A stretch of 64,000 nt of DNA from Lysobacter enzymogenes (lineage in GTDB: Bacteria; Pseudomonadota; Gammaproteobacteria; Xanthomonadales; Xanthomonadaceae): assembly GCF_017355525.1 (NCBI RefSeq), contig NZ_CP067395.1, positions 5,096,501 through 5,160,500 of the forward strand. Direction: 5' to 3'. Position 1 is the stretch's first letter, and each line of letters opens with the position of its first letter. Below the pieces are notes generated by a model. That model made no database searches and was not told the origin of the DNA. It saw only the letters and a program-made list of their open reading frames with translations. Made by a program: the position numbers and the translations under genes. Shown piece by piece: positions 9,050 through 18,271 of the stretch.

Positions 9050-9394
9050 TCAACCCGCGTCGGCGAGCTCCGCCGGCCACACCAGCCCGAACCGCTCGAA
9101 CACCACCGCGATGCCGTCGTCGAACCCGAACCCTTCGCGCTGCGCCTGCGCCTGGAAATACTCGCGATGCCCGCGCAGCCAATCCTCGCGGCTGCGGTCG
9201 CCTTCGCCCTCGTCCCAGGCGAACGCCGCGTCGACTTCGCGCATCGGCTTGATCTCGATCTGCAGCGTGCGCCAGATGCAGCACGGCCGGTCTTCGCCGT
9301 CGACGACCACGACATGATCGCCCGGCCGCGGCAGGCCGTCGTCCGGGTAGTCGCGCGCCAGCGAAGCGGTGGCGCGCTTGGTCCCGGCCAGCAC
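9050..9394 (-). CDS. ASCH-domain protein, possibly N-terminally truncated
   Basis: The 114-residue product covers the ASCH fold: LAGTKRATASLARDY, LPRPGDHVVVVDGEDRPCCI, the strand IEIKPMREVDAAFA and a C-terminal GIAVVFERFGLVWP. ASCH domains are beta-barrels related to PUA and are thought to bind RNA; some act as nucleoside amidohydrolases. Family members usually carry about 40 more N-terminal residues. Here the frame stays open upstream (FRAGDAAELAALV fits the family), but no ATG/GTG exists there before the mscL terminator. The GTG at 9394 has no ribosome site. The gene may be decayed at its 5' end or start at a rare codon. Confidence 0.65.
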   Translation of the reverse strand: MLAGTKRATASLARDYPDDGLPRPGDHVVVVDGEDRPCCIWRTLQIEIKPMREVDAAFAWDEGEGDRSREDWLRGHREYFQAQAQREGFGFDDGIAVVFERFGLVWPAELADAG

Positions 9395-9426
9395 CAGCGC
9401 CGCCAGTTCGGCGGCGTCGCCGGCTC

Positions 9427-9461
9427 GGAAACGAAGAAGGCCGCCACGAGGTGGCGGCCTT
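9427..9461 (-). terminator. Intrinsic terminator of mscL
   Basis: On the minus strand an 11-bp perfect stem (AAGGCCGCCAC/GTGGCGGCCTT) with a 3-nt loop is followed by TTCTTCGTTT. It lies 21 bp past the mscL stop and directly before the ASCH coding frame. Confidence 0.85.
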
Positions 9462-9482
9462 CGAAGGATACCCGCGGCGCGC

Positions 9483-9890
9483 TTACTTCTTCAGCGAATC
9501 GCGGATCTCGCGCAGCAGCAGCACGTCTTCCGGCGTCGCCGCCGGCGCCGCGTCGGCCGGCTTGCGCACCTTGTTGTAGGCCTTGAGGAAGATGAAGATC
9601 ACGAACGCGATCAGGATGAAGTCGATCGCGGTCTGCAGGAACATGCCGTACTTGATCGCCACTTCCGCCGCCACTTCCTTGCCCGCCGCGTCCAGCTGCG
9701 AGGGCTTGAGCACGTACTTCCAGTCGCTGACGCTGACTCCGCCGGTGACGTAGCCGATGGCCGGCATCACGATGCCGTCGACCAGGGCAGTGACGATCTT
9801 GCCGAACGCCGCGCCGATGACCACACCGACGGCCAGATCGACCACGTTGCCGCGCGCAATGAACTCTTTGAACTCGCTAACCATGCCCAT
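9483..9890 (-). CDS. mscL: Large-conductance mechanosensitive channel MscL
   Basis: The 135-residue inner-membrane protein opens under membrane tension to release solutes during osmotic downshock and acts as a homopentamer. The start ([20 protein letters not shown]) is the family's amphipathic S1 helix leading into TM1, with [20 protein letters not shown] as the pore-lining helix. A periplasmic loop follows, then TM2 ([20 protein letters not shown]) and the C-terminal bundle helix [12 protein letters not shown]. The length is typical. GGGAG lies 8 nt before the chosen ATG; the second ATG (MVSEF, two codons in) matches most homologues and is also possible. It is monocistronic, with a strong terminator downstream. 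Confidence 0.97.
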   Translation of the reverse strand: MGMVSEFKEFIARGNVVDLAVGVVIGAAFGKIVTALVDGIVMPAIGYVTGGVSVSDWKYVLKPSQLDAAGKEVAAEVAIKYGMFLQTAIDFILIAFVIFIFLKAYNKVRKPADAAPAATPEDVLLLREIRDSLKK

Positions 9891-9969
9891 CGCATGCTCT
9901 CCCTGGTTTACGACTGTAAGGACGGTGAACGGCGCCGGCTCTGCTTCAAGGCCGGGCGCCGGGGCCGGA

Positions 9970-10698
9970 CTATAGCCGGGGCGGGGTGATGTGTCCGTGC
10001 AGTTCGGCCACGCCTTCCAGCGTCGCCCGGTAGCGGTCGCCCGGTTGCAGCGCGGCGACGCCGGCCGGAGTGCCCATGTAGATCAGGTCGCCGGCGCGCA
10101 GCGCGTAGAGCTGCGAGAGCTCGTGCAGGATTTCGGCGACGTTCCAGACCAGGTCGTCGAGCGTGCCTTGCTGGCGCAGTTCGCCGTTGACTTCCAGGCT
10201 GAGCGTGCGCGCGCCGAGCTCGCCGACGTCGGCGGCCGGCACGATTGCGCTGATCGGCGCGGCGTGGTCGAACGACTTGCCGGTGTCCCACGGCAGGCCC
10301 TTCGCCTTGGCCTGGGCCTGCAGGTCGCGGCGGGTCAGGTCGAGGCCGACCGCGTAGCCGTACACCAGCGCCTGCGCGTCGCCGACCGGCAGCACGCCCG
10401 CGGGCGCGTCGCGGCCCAGCGCGACCACCAGCTCGACCTCGTGGTGCAGGTCGCTGGTGCCCGGCGGGTACGGCACGGCTGCGCCGGTTTCCAGCGAATC
10501 GGTCGGTTTGAGGAAGAAGGTCGGACGGCCGCGGTCGGCGGCCGAGGTCGGCACCGCCGCGCCCATCTCGCGGGCGTGGTCGGCGAAGTTGCGGCCGACG
10601 CAATAGACGCGATGGACCGGGAAGGCGGCATCGGCGGCCAGGCCCTGGCCGCGGACGGGGATGCGGATGGCCGGCGCGGCCGCGACGACGTCGCTCAT
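9970..10698 (-). CDS. Fumarylacetoacetate hydrolase-family protein
   Basis: This 242-residue cytosolic enzyme has the FAH C-terminal domain fold. [16 protein letters not shown] is the usual opening of FAHD1/YcgM-type enzymes, followed by FLKPTDS, the metal ligands in [11 protein letters not shown] (Glu-x-Glu) and an Asp in VGLDLTRRD, and [12 protein letters not shown] near the end. Such enzymes use a divalent metal to hydrolyse acylpyruvates or decarboxylate oxaloacetate; the substrate here is not determined. It starts 4 bp after the stop of the membrane-protein gene 10703-11041, so the two are probably co-transcribed. Confidence 0.92.
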   Translation of the reverse strand: MSDVVAAAPAIRIPVRGQGLAADAAFPVHRVYCVGRNFADHAREMGAAVPTSAADRGRPTFFLKPTDSLETGAAVPYPPGTSDLHHEVELVVALGRDAPAGVLPVGDAQALVYGYAVGLDLTRRDLQAQAKAKGLPWDTGKSFDHAAPISAIVPAADVGELGARTLSLEVNGELRQQGTLDDLVWNVAEILHELSQLYALRAGDLIYMGTPAGVAALQPGDRYRATLEGVAELHGHITPPRL

Positions 10699-10702
10699 GC
10701 GC

Positions 10703-11041
10703 TCAGCGCGCCGCGTCGGCGTTGCGGTCGCGCGGCAGCGCGCGCGGCGCGACCACGCGGAACTCGCCTTCGACCACGTCGGCGCGGCCCTTGGCCCGCG
10801 CCGTCATCGGTTTGCCACGGCGGCGCCATAGCCTGTACGCCAAGCCGACCGCGATCATCGCCGCGCCGACGAACACGCTGAAGAACACCAGCAGCGCGAG
10901 CAGGCCCAGCCCGATCACGCCGAGCACGAAACGCAGGAGGCGGTGACGCGGCTTGCGCGGCTCGAAAGCGCTGCGCATGCGCGACTGGAACGCAGTCCAT
11001 TGCGAACGTTGATCGGCGAATCGGAAGGTTTGGGCGAACAT
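10703..11041 (-). CDS. Hypothetical single-membrane-anchor protein
   Basis: The 112-residue protein is not recognised. A basic N-terminal part (residues ~18-35, RMRSAFEPRKPRHR) leads into one long hydrophobic segment, LLRFVLGVIGLGLLALLVFF, continuing through VGAAMIAVGLAY. That could be one long or two short helices in a hairpin. A second basic stretch (RLWRRRGKPMTARAKGR) and an ordinary tail follow. The positive flanks suggest both ends face the cytoplasm. Its stop is 4 bp from the FAH-family gene. Divergent from the Rieske gene, with 57 bp between the two starts, so their promoters must be compact. Confidence 0.75.
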   Translation of the reverse strand: MFAQTFRFADQRSQWTAFQSRMRSAFEPRKPRHRLLRFVLGVIGLGLLALLVFFSVFVGAAMIAVGLAYRLWRRRGKPMTARAKGRADVVEGEFRVVAPRALPRDRNADAAR

Positions 11042-11098
11042 TTTCGGTCGTCGTGAGACAATGCGGCCTGGGCCGGACAGGTGAGTATCGTTCCAGGC

Positions 11099-11479
11099 AT
11101 GAACGATAGTGTGAGAACTTCGTTAAACGCGCCCGGCGGCAACGGCCCCGGCGGTGAACCTTTGATCGCATTCGAGCGCCTGGCCGACGGCGGTTTCGCC
11201 GAGGTCGAGGCGACCATCGACGGCGACGCCGAGTCCGTGCTGCTGTACCGCGACGGCGACGCCGTGCGCGCCTGGCTCAACATCTGCCCGCACGCCGGTC
11301 GCAGACTGGATTGGGCCCCCGGGCAATTTCTCAAGAGCAAGGACGGGCTGCTGGTGTGCGCGGCGCATGGGGCCAGCTTCGAGCTGGGCGGCGGCGAGTG
11401 CGTGGCCGGGCCGTGTCGCGGCGAGGCGTTGCGGGCGGTGGCGGTCGATGTGCGCGACGGCGGAGTCTGGCTGGCGTAA
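11099..11479 (+). CDS. Rieske [2Fe-2S] domain protein
   Basis: This 126-residue soluble protein is little more than a Rieske domain. The cluster ligands are plain: ICPHAGRRLDW (Cys-x-His) and VCAAHGASFEL (Cys-x2-His), as in biphenyl-dioxygenase-type ferredoxins and NirD-like proteins. It should carry one electron to an unknown partner; no oxygenase subunit lies nearby. Two starts are possible, a GTG at 11081 and the ATG at 11099; neither has a good ribosome site, and the ATG was chosen. The gene converges on the SLC13 permease across a family 1 repeat. Confidence 0.88.
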   Translation: MNDSVRTSLNAPGGNGPGGEPLIAFERLADGGFAEVEATIDGDAESVLLYRDGDAVRAWLNICPHAGRRLDWAPGQFLKSKDGLLVCAAHGASFELGGGECVAGPCRGEALRAVAVDVRDGGVWLA

Positions 11480-11493
11480 ACCGCCTGGGCTCC

Positions 11494-11652
11494 CTGTAGG
11501 AGCAGCGCGAGCCGCGACTGCGGGAATGGGGCGCCTGCGGACGCAGGAAGTCCGGCCGCCGTCTCCGATTTGTTGAGTGGCCGCGCGCTTGGCCGCATCG
11601 GGCTTGCGCGGGTGTTTCGTTGTCGCGGTCGCGGCTCGCGCCGCTCCTACAG
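11494..11652. repeat. Dispersed inverted repeat, family 1, widely spaced arms
   Basis: The left arm begins CTGTAGGAGCAGCGCGAGCC at 11494, with one mismatch to the family. The right arm (11628-11652) is the complement and ends CGCCGCTCCTACAG. About 100 bp separates them. It fills the junction between the convergent Rieske and SLC13 genes. Confidence 0.85.
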
Positions 11653-11677
11653 GTGGCCCAGGCCGCTTCGTCGCTGG

Positions 11678-13525
11678 TTACTTCCCCCAATACAGCACAT
11701 TGATCATCAACACCGTCACCACGGTATAGATCAACGACAGCGGCCCGCCGATCTTCCACAGCTCCTTGCCGCTGTAGCCGGCCGGCCCGGAAATCATCGA
11801 GATCACCGGATTCGACGCGGTCATGAAGTTGTTCGACGCCGACAAGGCCACGATCAGCGCGAACGCGGTCGGATTGCCGCCGGCCGCGAGCGCGAGGTTG
11901 ACGGCGAGCGGCACCACCACGATCGTCGCGCCGACGTGGCTGATGACCAAAGAAAAGGCAGTCGTCAGAAGCCCGACCAATATCTCCAACAGCCAGACCG
12001 GCGTCCCCTGCGGCAATCGCTCGATACTGTGCCCCGCGATCCACGCCGCCGCGCCGCTGGAATCCATCGCCCACCCCAACGGAATCAGGCAGGCCATCAG
12101 GAACACGGTCTTCCAGTTGATCGCCGAGTAGGCCTCGTCGATGTTGATGACGCCGGTGATCAGCATGCCGACCACGCCGGTCATCAGCGCGATCGACACC
12201 GGCAGGCGCGAGGACAGCGCCAGCAGCATCGCCACGGCGAAGATCGCCAGCGCGATCTTGAGCTTGTGCGGGCGCTGCTCGCCCTTGGGGTAGTCGGTGA
12301 CCACGACCAAGTCCTTGCTCGCCGCGGCGCTGGCCAGGTCGGTCCAGATGCTGTGGAACACCAGCATGTCGCCGGCGCGCATCGGCACCGCGCGCACGTT
12401 GTCGCGCAGCACGGTCTTGTCGCGGTTGATCGCCAGCAGGCTCAGGCCGGATTGCTTGCGCAGGTGCAGGTCGCCGGCGGTCTTGCCGATATAGCCCGAG
12501 GTCGCCGGCACCACCGCTTCGGAAATGCCGGCGCGGCTGGGATTGAACAGGTCGGCGAAGTTGCGCAGGCGCGAGGACAGGCGCAGGAAGTGGTTCTGGG
12601 CGAAGTCGGCGACCTGCTGCTTGGGCCCCATCGCGCCGAGCACGCTGCCGACCCAGATGCGGGTGTCGGCCGGCGGCGCCAGGCGCGAGTCGTTGTCGCT
12701 CTTGAGCGCCAGCAGCAGCGGCGCGCCGCGCAGGGTTTCGGCTTCGCCGAGCGACATGCCGACCAGCGGGCTGTCGGCGGTGACGGTGAGTTCGTAGACG
12801 TCGCCGTCGATGCCGTAGGCCTTGGCGAAATAGCTTTGTGTGCGCGCCGGCGTGGCGCCCTTGTCGCTGTCGTCGCGCAGCAGCTTGTCGCCGAAGAAAT
12901 GGAAATACGCCAGCGACGCGGCCAGCAAAGCGATGCCGATCGGCAGCGGCGCGAACATCTTCAGCGGCTCGATGGTCGCCGCGCCTGAGGGCAGGTTGCT
13001 GTTGGCGTTGAGCAGCAAGTCGTTGAGCAGGATCAGCGGCGAGTTGCCGACCATGGTCAGCGCGCCGCCCATGACGATGGCCGCGGCGATCGGCAGCAGC
13101 AGCCGCGGCAGCGACAGGCCGGTGCGCGAGGACAGGCGCGCGGCGACCGGCATGTACAGCGCCATCACCGACGGGTTCTGCATGAACGAGGAATTGAGCC
13201 CGGCGACCGCGGTGGTCAGCAGCAGCAGGCGCTGCTCGACCCCGTGCGCGCGCCGCAGCAGCCAGCCGGCCAGGCGGTTCAGCGCGCCGGTGCGGTCGAG
13301 GCCGGCGCCGAGGATCATGGTCGCGATGATGCTGATGACCGCGTTGCCGGAGAAGCCGTTGAACAGTTCGTCCGGCTCGACCAGGCCCGACAGGCCCAGC
13401 AGCACCAGCACCACCAGCGCGACCACGTCGGCGCGCACGCGCTCGAACAGGAACATCGCCATCGTGAACACCACCAGCCCGAGCACCAGCATCATGTCGG
13501 TGGTGAGCGCGAGGGAGGTGTCCAT
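11678..13525 (-). CDS. SLC13/DASS-family permease with two TrkA-C (RCK_C) domains
   Basis: The 615-residue inner-membrane protein has an N-terminal transport bundle (residues ~10-220) and a C-terminal bundle (~430-615), including SHVGATIVVVPLAVNLALAA and SASNNFMTASNPVISMISGP, the anion-site loops of the divalent-anion:sodium symporter fold. Between them (~230-420) are two regulatory RCK_C domains, visible as ELTVTADSPLVGMSLGEAET and EAVVPATSGYIGKTAGDLHL. Members move sulfate, dicarboxylates or other anions with Na+; the substrate is not inferable. The cytosolic domains probably sense a ligand. Monocistronic. Confidence 0.92.
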   Translation of the reverse strand: MDTSLALTTDMMLVLGLVVFTMAMFLFERVRADVVALVVLVLLGLSGLVEPDELFNGFSGNAVISIIATMILGAGLDRTGALNRLAGWLLRRAHGVEQRLLLLTTAVAGLNSSFMQNPSVMALYMPVAARLSSRTGLSLPRLLLPIAAAIVMGGALTMVGNSPLILLNDLLLNANSNLPSGAATIEPLKMFAPLPIGIALLAASLAYFHFFGDKLLRDDSDKGATPARTQSYFAKAYGIDGDVYELTVTADSPLVGMSLGEAETLRGAPLLLALKSDNDSRLAPPADTRIWVGSVLGAMGPKQQVADFAQNHFLRLSSRLRNFADLFNPSRAGISEAVVPATSGYIGKTAGDLHLRKQSGLSLLAINRDKTVLRDNVRAVPMRAGDMLVFHSIWTDLASAAASKDLVVVTDYPKGEQRPHKLKIALAIFAVAMLLALSSRLPVSIALMTGVVGMLITGVINIDEAYSAINWKTVFLMACLIPLGWAMDSSGAAAWIAGHSIERLPQGTPVWLLEILVGLLTTAFSLVISHVGATIVVVPLAVNLALAAGGNPTAFALIVALSASNNFMTASNPVISMISGPAGYSGKELWKIGGPLSLIYTVVTVLMINVLYWGK

Positions 13526-13539
13526 CAGGAGCGGGAGTG

Positions 13540-13665
13540 GGGATTGGGGATTCGGGATTCGCGACTGCGGCCGACGCGACCGGGCGCGCGGCGTTCGGTT
13601 CCGGTGATGCTCAGCGGTAGCGCTTCGGCCCGCATTCGAATCTCCAATCCCGAATCCCTAATCCC
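13540..13665. repeat. Inverted repeat built on GGGATTxGGGATTC
   Basis: GGGATTGGGGATTCGGGATT (13540-13559) and its complement, with one mismatch (13646-13665), lie 86 bp apart between the starts and ends of the minus-strand permease and trmB genes. The right arm overlaps the trmB stop codon. Confidence 0.8.
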
Positions 13666-14398
13666 GGCTTCTGTCGTACAGCAGGTCCCAGACGCCGTGG
13701 CCGAGCTTCTGGCCGCGGGTCTCGAAGTGCGTCTGCGGGCGCCATTCCGGTCGCGGCACGCTGCCGCGCGGACCTGCGCGGTTGGCGAGCCCCCTGGTCG
13801 CGTCCAGGACGTCCCACATCTGTTCGGCATAGTCCTGCCAATCGGTGGCCAGGTGCAAGCGTCCGTCCGGCGCGAGCTTGCGCACCAGCAGCTCGGCGAA
13901 CGCCGGCTGGACCAGGCGGCGCTTGTTGTGGCGCTTCTTGTGCCACGGGTCCGGGAAGTAGATGCGGACCTCGTCGAGGCTGCCGTCGGCGACTTCGTGG
14001 TTCAGCACTTCGACCGCGTCGTGGTGGTAGAGCTTCACGTGATCGCTGCCGTCCTCGGCCAGAGCGTTCAGCAGCCGGCCCACGCCGGGGGCGTGGACTT
14101 CGATGCCGATCAGATCGCGGTCGCGGTAGTGCTGCGCGGCGTAGCGCAGCGCCTCGCCGTTGCCGAAGCCGATTTCCAGCACGCGCTTGGCCTGGCGGCC
14201 GAAGATCGCATCGAAGTCGCGCGGCGCGCCCTGGTAATCGATGCCGAAGCGCGGCCACAGCTCGTCGAACGCGCGCTGCTGGGCCGGGGTGAAGCGGCCC
14301 TGGCGCAGCACGAAGCTGCGCACCTGGCGGCGGCCTTCCTCGATCGTGAACGGTTTCGGCGGCGCCTTGTGGCCGTCGCTGGAGAACGGGTCGGTCAT
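13658..14398 (-). CDS. trmB: tRNA (guanine46-N7)-methyltransferase TrmB
   Basis: The 246-residue SAM-dependent enzyme puts the 7-methyl group on G46 of the tRNA variable loop. Class I methyltransferase motif I is [12 protein letters not shown]. The signature motifs [17 protein letters not shown] and [18 protein letters not shown] are diagnostic of TrmB, and the N-terminal IRSFV-like strand appears as [15 protein letters not shown]. The length is normal. Its ATG shares one base with the thiG stop (TGATG), so it is translated from the thiG mRNA, an arrangement seen in related bacteria. Confidence 0.97.
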   Translation of the reverse strand: MTDPFSSDGHKAPPKPFTIEEGRRQVRSFVLRQGRFTPAQQRAFDELWPRFGIDYQGAPRDFDAIFGRQAKRVLEIGFGNGEALRYAAQHYRDRDLIGIEVHAPGVGRLLNALAEDGSDHVKLYHHDAVEVLNHEVADGSLDEVRIYFPDPWHKKRHNKRRLVQPAFAELLVRKLAPDGRLHLATDWQDYAEQMWDVLDATRGLANRAGPRGSVPRPEWRPQTHFETRGQKLGHGVWDLLYDRSRD

Positions 14399-15192
14399 CA
14401 GCCGATCAATCCGTCCACCGGGCTCGACGCGCTGGCGTAGCGCTTGCGCGGGATGCGCCCGGCCTTGAACGCGGCGCGGCCGGCTTCGACCGCGAGCTTC
14501 ATCGCGTGCGCCATCAGGATCGGATCGCGCGCGCCGGCGATGGCGGTGTTCATCAGCACGCCGTGGCAGCCCAGCTCCATCGCGATGGCCGCGTCCGAGG
14601 CGGTGCCGACGCCGGCGTCGACGATGATCGGCACCTTGGCGTTCTCGACGATTTCCAGCAGGTTGTACTTGTTCTGCACGCCCAGGCCCGAGCCGATCGG
14701 CGCGGCCAGCGGCATCACCGCGACGCAGCCGATTTCCTCCAGGCGCTTGGCCAGGATCGGGTCGTCGGAGGTGTAGACCATGACGTCGAAGCCGTCCTTG
14801 ACCAGGGTTTCGGCCGCGGCCAGGGTCTGGACCACGTCGGGGAACAGGGTGCGCTGGTCGCCGAGCACCTCGAGCTTCACCAGTTTGTGGCCGTCGAGCA
14901 GTTCGCGCGCCAGCCGGCAGGTGCGCACCGCGTCGTCGGCGGTGTAGCAGCCGGCGGTGTTCGGCAGCAGGGTGTAGCGGTCCGGCGGCAGCACGTCGAG
15001 CAGGTTCGGCTCGCCGGGGTTCTGGCCGATGTTGGTGCGGCGGATCGCGACGGTGACGATTTCGGCCGCGGCGGCCTCGGTGGCCAGGCGGGTTTCGGTC
15101 AGGTCCTTGAACTTGCCGGTGCCGGTGAGCAGGCGCGAACGGTAGGTCTTGCCGGCGATGACCAGCGGATCGGAGAAGGCGGTGTCAGTCAT
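14398..15192 (-). CDS. thiG: Thiazole synthase ThiG
   Basis: The 264-residue TIM-barrel enzyme makes the thiazole phosphate half of thiamine from deoxyxylulose-5-phosphate, dehydroglycine and the ThiS thiocarboxylate. [13 protein letters not shown] opens the barrel, [10 protein letters not shown] carries the Schiff-base lysine, and [34 protein letters not shown] and [17 protein letters not shown] form the phosphate site. The start at 15192 matches family length; the open frame extends upstream as low-complexity sequence. The gene overlaps trmB by one base. Its partner thiS, normally adjacent upstream, is 6.25 kb away beyond three oppositely oriented genes. Confidence 0.97.
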   Translation of the reverse strand: MTDTAFSDPLVIAGKTYRSRLLTGTGKFKDLTETRLATEAAAAEIVTVAIRRTNIGQNPGEPNLLDVLPPDRYTLLPNTAGCYTADDAVRTCRLARELLDGHKLVKLEVLGDQRTLFPDVVQTLAAAETLVKDGFDVMVYTSDDPILAKRLEEIGCVAVMPLAAPIGSGLGVQNKYNLLEIVENAKVPIIVDAGVGTASDAAIAMELGCHGVLMNTAIAGARDPILMAHAMKLAVEAGRAAFKAGRIPRKRYASASSPVDGLIG

Positions 15193-15313
15193 CGCGCAAT
15201 TATGGCCGATGGGGGGCGGGCCGTGGGAGGCGGAGGGCGCGGGCCTCAGGCCGCAAGGCTGACGGGAACAGGTTTTCGCCCCGCTGGCAGAGGTTTCTGC
15301 CCCATCTGCCGCT

Positions 15314-15398
15314 GTGGGAGGGGCTTCAGCCCCGACGCTCTTGCGCCGGATCGACGCGGAGCCAGAGCAAAGCGTCGGGGGCTGAAGTCCTCCCACAA
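15314..15398. repeat. Dispersed inverted repeat, family 2
   Basis: Near-complementary arms GTGGGAGGGGCTTCAGCCCC (from 15314) and AGCGTCGGGGGCTGAAGTCC (from 15371) lie ~30 bp apart in the divergent thiG/TonB-receptor gap. Related elements are at 24.0, 50.2, 60.4 and 62.35 kb. No gene is seen in the rest of 15193-15586; the 3' part must hold the receptor promoter. Confidence 0.85.
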
Positions 15399-15586
15399 CC
15401 GCTGAGGCGTGCCCGGAAGCGGCCGGCGGCGCCCGACTTGACCGGATCTGGCGGCAATAGCGCGTCGCGTGTCACGAATCTTTAAGCAGCGGCGTTCAGC
15501 ATTCTTCGCGGCTGCCGGGCGCCACGCACGGCTTCGGACGGAACCGACGGCAGCGCTCCCTTCCCTCCGAATCCAGCCGCCCCGCC

Positions 15587-18208
15587 ATGACCACTCATTC
15601 CCGACCGCTCGCCCGGGCGATCCGCATCGCCCTGGCCGCCAGCTTCGTTTCTCTCGGTTTTTCGACCGTCGCCCAGGCTCAGCAGGCGGCTCCGGCTTCG
15701 GCCGCGGGCGCCGGGGCGGGCGAGTTCTCCGCAGCGTCTGCCTTGGCGTCGGCCGGCGAGGCGAAGTCCTCGGCGGTTGACCTCGACAAAGTCGTCGTCA
15801 CCGGCCGCTCCGGCATCCGCCAGCGCAGCAAGGCCGAGACCAGCTACTCGATCACCGCGATCGAAGAAGACCGCCTGCGCATGCAGGCGCCGACCTCGGT
15901 GACCGAAGCGATGAAGTCGGTGCCCGGCTTCTGGGTCGAGGCCAGCGGCGGCGAAGCCAGCGGCAACATCCGCGCGCGCGGCATTCCGGTCGACGGCTTC
16001 GGCTCGGTGACCCTGCTCGAAGACGGCATTCCGGTGCAGCACGATCCGGCGCTGGGCTATCTCAACGGCGATCAGGCCTTCCGCCTCGACGAAACCATCG
16101 AACGCGTCGAAGTGGTGCGCGGCGGTCCTTCCTCGGTGTTCTATTCCAACGCCCCGGCCGGCGCGATCAACTTCATCCCGCGCACGGTCGGCGACCACGC
16201 CGAAGGCGTGGCCAAACTGACCGTCGGCGACTACGGCCTGACCCGCTACGACCTGTTTTTCGGCACGCCGATCGGCGGCGGCTGGAAGCTCGGCCTCGGC
16301 GGCTTCTGGCGCACCGACGACGGCCTGCGCGATCCGGGCTATCCGGCCAACGACGGCGGCCAGTACCGCATCAACCTGTCGCGCGCGTTCGAACGCGGCA
16401 ATTTCAGCTTCGACTACAAGCGCGTGGACGACAAGGTCGCGCTGTACCTCGGCATCCCGATGCGCAGCTACGCCGACGGCAAGATCCGCGGCGTGCCCGG
16501 CTTCGACGCCAACGACGGCACCCTGGCCGGCCCGGAAACCCGCCGCATCGGCATGATCCAGGGCGACGGCAGCCTGTACGACTTCGACAACTCGCTCGGC
16601 ACCCAGGTCAAGCGCGACCAGTACACGGTCAAGTTCGACTACGAGCTCGGCGCCGGCTTCAAGCTGGCCCAGTCGCTGCGTTACAGCGAAACCCGGACCC
16701 AGCGCAACGGCGTGTTCCCGCTGACCCTGCAAAGCGGCGCCAAGTTCTTCAACGACGCGGCGGTCAAGAAGCTGATCGCCTCGGTGCCCGGCGCGGCCGG
16801 CGCGCAGCTGCGCTACGTCGACGCGCCGAACCAGGTGTTCGACCCGGCCAACCAGAACGGCAACGGCCTGATGACCATCGCCGGCCTGCGCGGCGTCACC
16901 ATGCCGGTCAACGAACTCATCAGCGACACCCGGCTGATGCGCCGCTTCGAATTCGGCGGGCAGAGCCACGATGTCACGCTCGGGTACTACTACGCGCAGT
17001 TCGACCAGGACTTCGACCGCTATTCGTCGAACGTGCTGACCGATGTGCGCGACAACGCGCGCTTGCTGGACCTGGTCGCGGTCGACGCCGCCGGCCGGCC
17101 GTTGAAGACGCTGACCGACAAGGGTGTGTACCGCTACGGCTACGAGTGGGAGAACGCCAGCGGCCGCTCGACCACGCAAGCCGTGTACCTGTCGGACGAA
17201 TGGCAGGTCAACGACCGGCTGCGCATCGACGCCGGCGTGCGTTGGGAGCAGGTCAAGGTCAAGGGTTGGACCGAAGTGCGCAAGCAGGTCAACCTCGGCA
17301 CGCCGGCGACTTCGCAGATCCTCACCGGCTCGGGCGTGTTCGTCGACTACGACCAGAAGTTCGACAAGATCGGCTGGACCGTCGGCGCCAACTGGCAGTT
17401 CGACCCGCTTCAGGGCGTGTTCGCGCGCTGGACGCCGGCGTTTCGCCTGCCGAGCCTGTCGAGCTACATCACCAAGTATTCCAACTGCGATCTGGCCAAG
17501 CTCGCCGCCTGCGTCAACGACCCGAACGGCCGTCCGGTGACCCAGACGATGGACCTCGGCGAGATCGGCTACAAGTTCAGCAACGAGCAGTTCGACCTGT
17601 TCGCGACCTTGTTCTACACCAAATACGACAACGTCGGCTTCAGCAACTACGTGTTCAACCTCGGCAACGGCGCCTCGACCGTGCAGCAGGGCTACGCCGA
17701 CACCAAGACCACCGGGCTGGAGCTGGAAGGCTTCTGGACCCCGGTAAGCTGGTTCGACCTGCAGATGACCGCGACGATCCAGGACCCCAAGTACAAGGGC
17801 CTGCGCTACACCGAACTGGTCAACGGCGCGCCGGTGCTGCGCGACTTCGTCGACAACCAGCTGATCCGCGTGCCCAAGACCAGCTTCCGGGTGGTGCCGG
17901 GCCTGAACCTGCTCGACGACAAGCTGCGCCTGCAGGTGTCGTACGAACACGAGGGCGAGCGCTACGTCGACACCGCCAACTCGGTGCGGCTGCCGTCGTA
18001 CCACGTCGTCAACGCCAGCGCGCGCTACGAGTTCGCGCCGGGGCTGAGCCTGTTCCTGTACGCCGACAACCTGACCAATTCGCTCGGCCTGACCGAAGGC
18101 AACCCGCGCGCCGGCGAGCTGCAAAGCGCCGATGCCGGCGCCAACACCTTCATCGCCCGGCCGTTGCTCGGGCGCGGCTATCGCGCGGCGCTGATGTACA
18201 AGTTCTGA
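15587..18208 (+). CDS. TonB-dependent outer-membrane receptor
   Basis: The 873-residue protein has a signal peptide (residues 1-31, ending STVAQA), a TonB-box-like VDLDKVVVTG near residue 70 and a plug domain (VTEAMKSVPGFWVEASGGEA; VEVVRGGPSSVFYSN; AGAINFI). A 22-strand barrel follows and ends in aromatic F (ALMYKF), as outer-membrane insertion requires. It imports a scarce ligand using TonB energy. Ligand class is not readable from sequence. It starts a forward cluster, 63 bp ahead of a PI-PLC-like enzyme and then a PHP-type phosphoesterase, suggesting uptake of a phosphodiester or inositol-containing product. No Fur-like box was recognised upstream. Confidence 0.93.
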   Translation: MTTHSRPLARAIRIALAASFVSLGFSTVAQAQQAAPASAAGAGAGEFSAASALASAGEAKSSAVDLDKVVVTGRSGIRQRSKAETSYSITAIEEDRLRMQAPTSVTEAMKSVPGFWVEASGGEASGNIRARGIPVDGFGSVTLLEDGIPVQHDPALGYLNGDQAFRLDETIERVEVVRGGPSSVFYSNAPAGAINFIPRTVGDHAEGVAKLTVGDYGLTRYDLFFGTPIGGGWKLGLGGFWRTDDGLRDPGYPANDGGQYRINLSRAFERGNFSFDYKRVDDKVALYLGIPMRSYADGKIRGVPGFDANDGTLAGPETRRIGMIQGDGSLYDFDNSLGTQVKRDQYTVKFDYELGAGFKLAQSLRYSETRTQRNGVFPLTLQSGAKFFNDAAVKKLIASVPGAAGAQLRYVDAPNQVFDPANQNGNGLMTIAGLRGVTMPVNELISDTRLMRRFEFGGQSHDVTLGYYYAQFDQDFDRYSSNVLTDVRDNARLLDLVAVDAAGRPLKTLTDKGVYRYGYEWENASGRSTTQAVYLSDEWQVNDRLRIDAGVRWEQVKVKGWTEVRKQVNLGTPATSQILTGSGVFVDYDQKFDKIGWTVGANWQFDPLQGVFARWTPAFRLPSLSSYITKYSNCDLAKLAACVNDPNGRPVTQTMDLGEIGYKFSNEQFDLFATLFYTKYDNVGFSNYVFNLGNGASTVQQGYADTKTTGLELEGFWTPVSWFDLQMTATIQDPKYKGLRYTELVNGAPVLRDFVDNQLIRVPKTSFRVVPGLNLLDDKLRLQVSYEHEGERYVDTANSVRLPSYHVVNASARYEFAPGLSLFLYADNLTNSLGLTEGNPRAGELQSADAGANTFIARPLLGRGYRAALMYKF

Positions 18209-18271
18209 TGGTTGCGGCGCGCAGCGCGTTGCCGGCGTATCGTGCCGGGTTTCGAAGCGGAGAGCGGTGAG

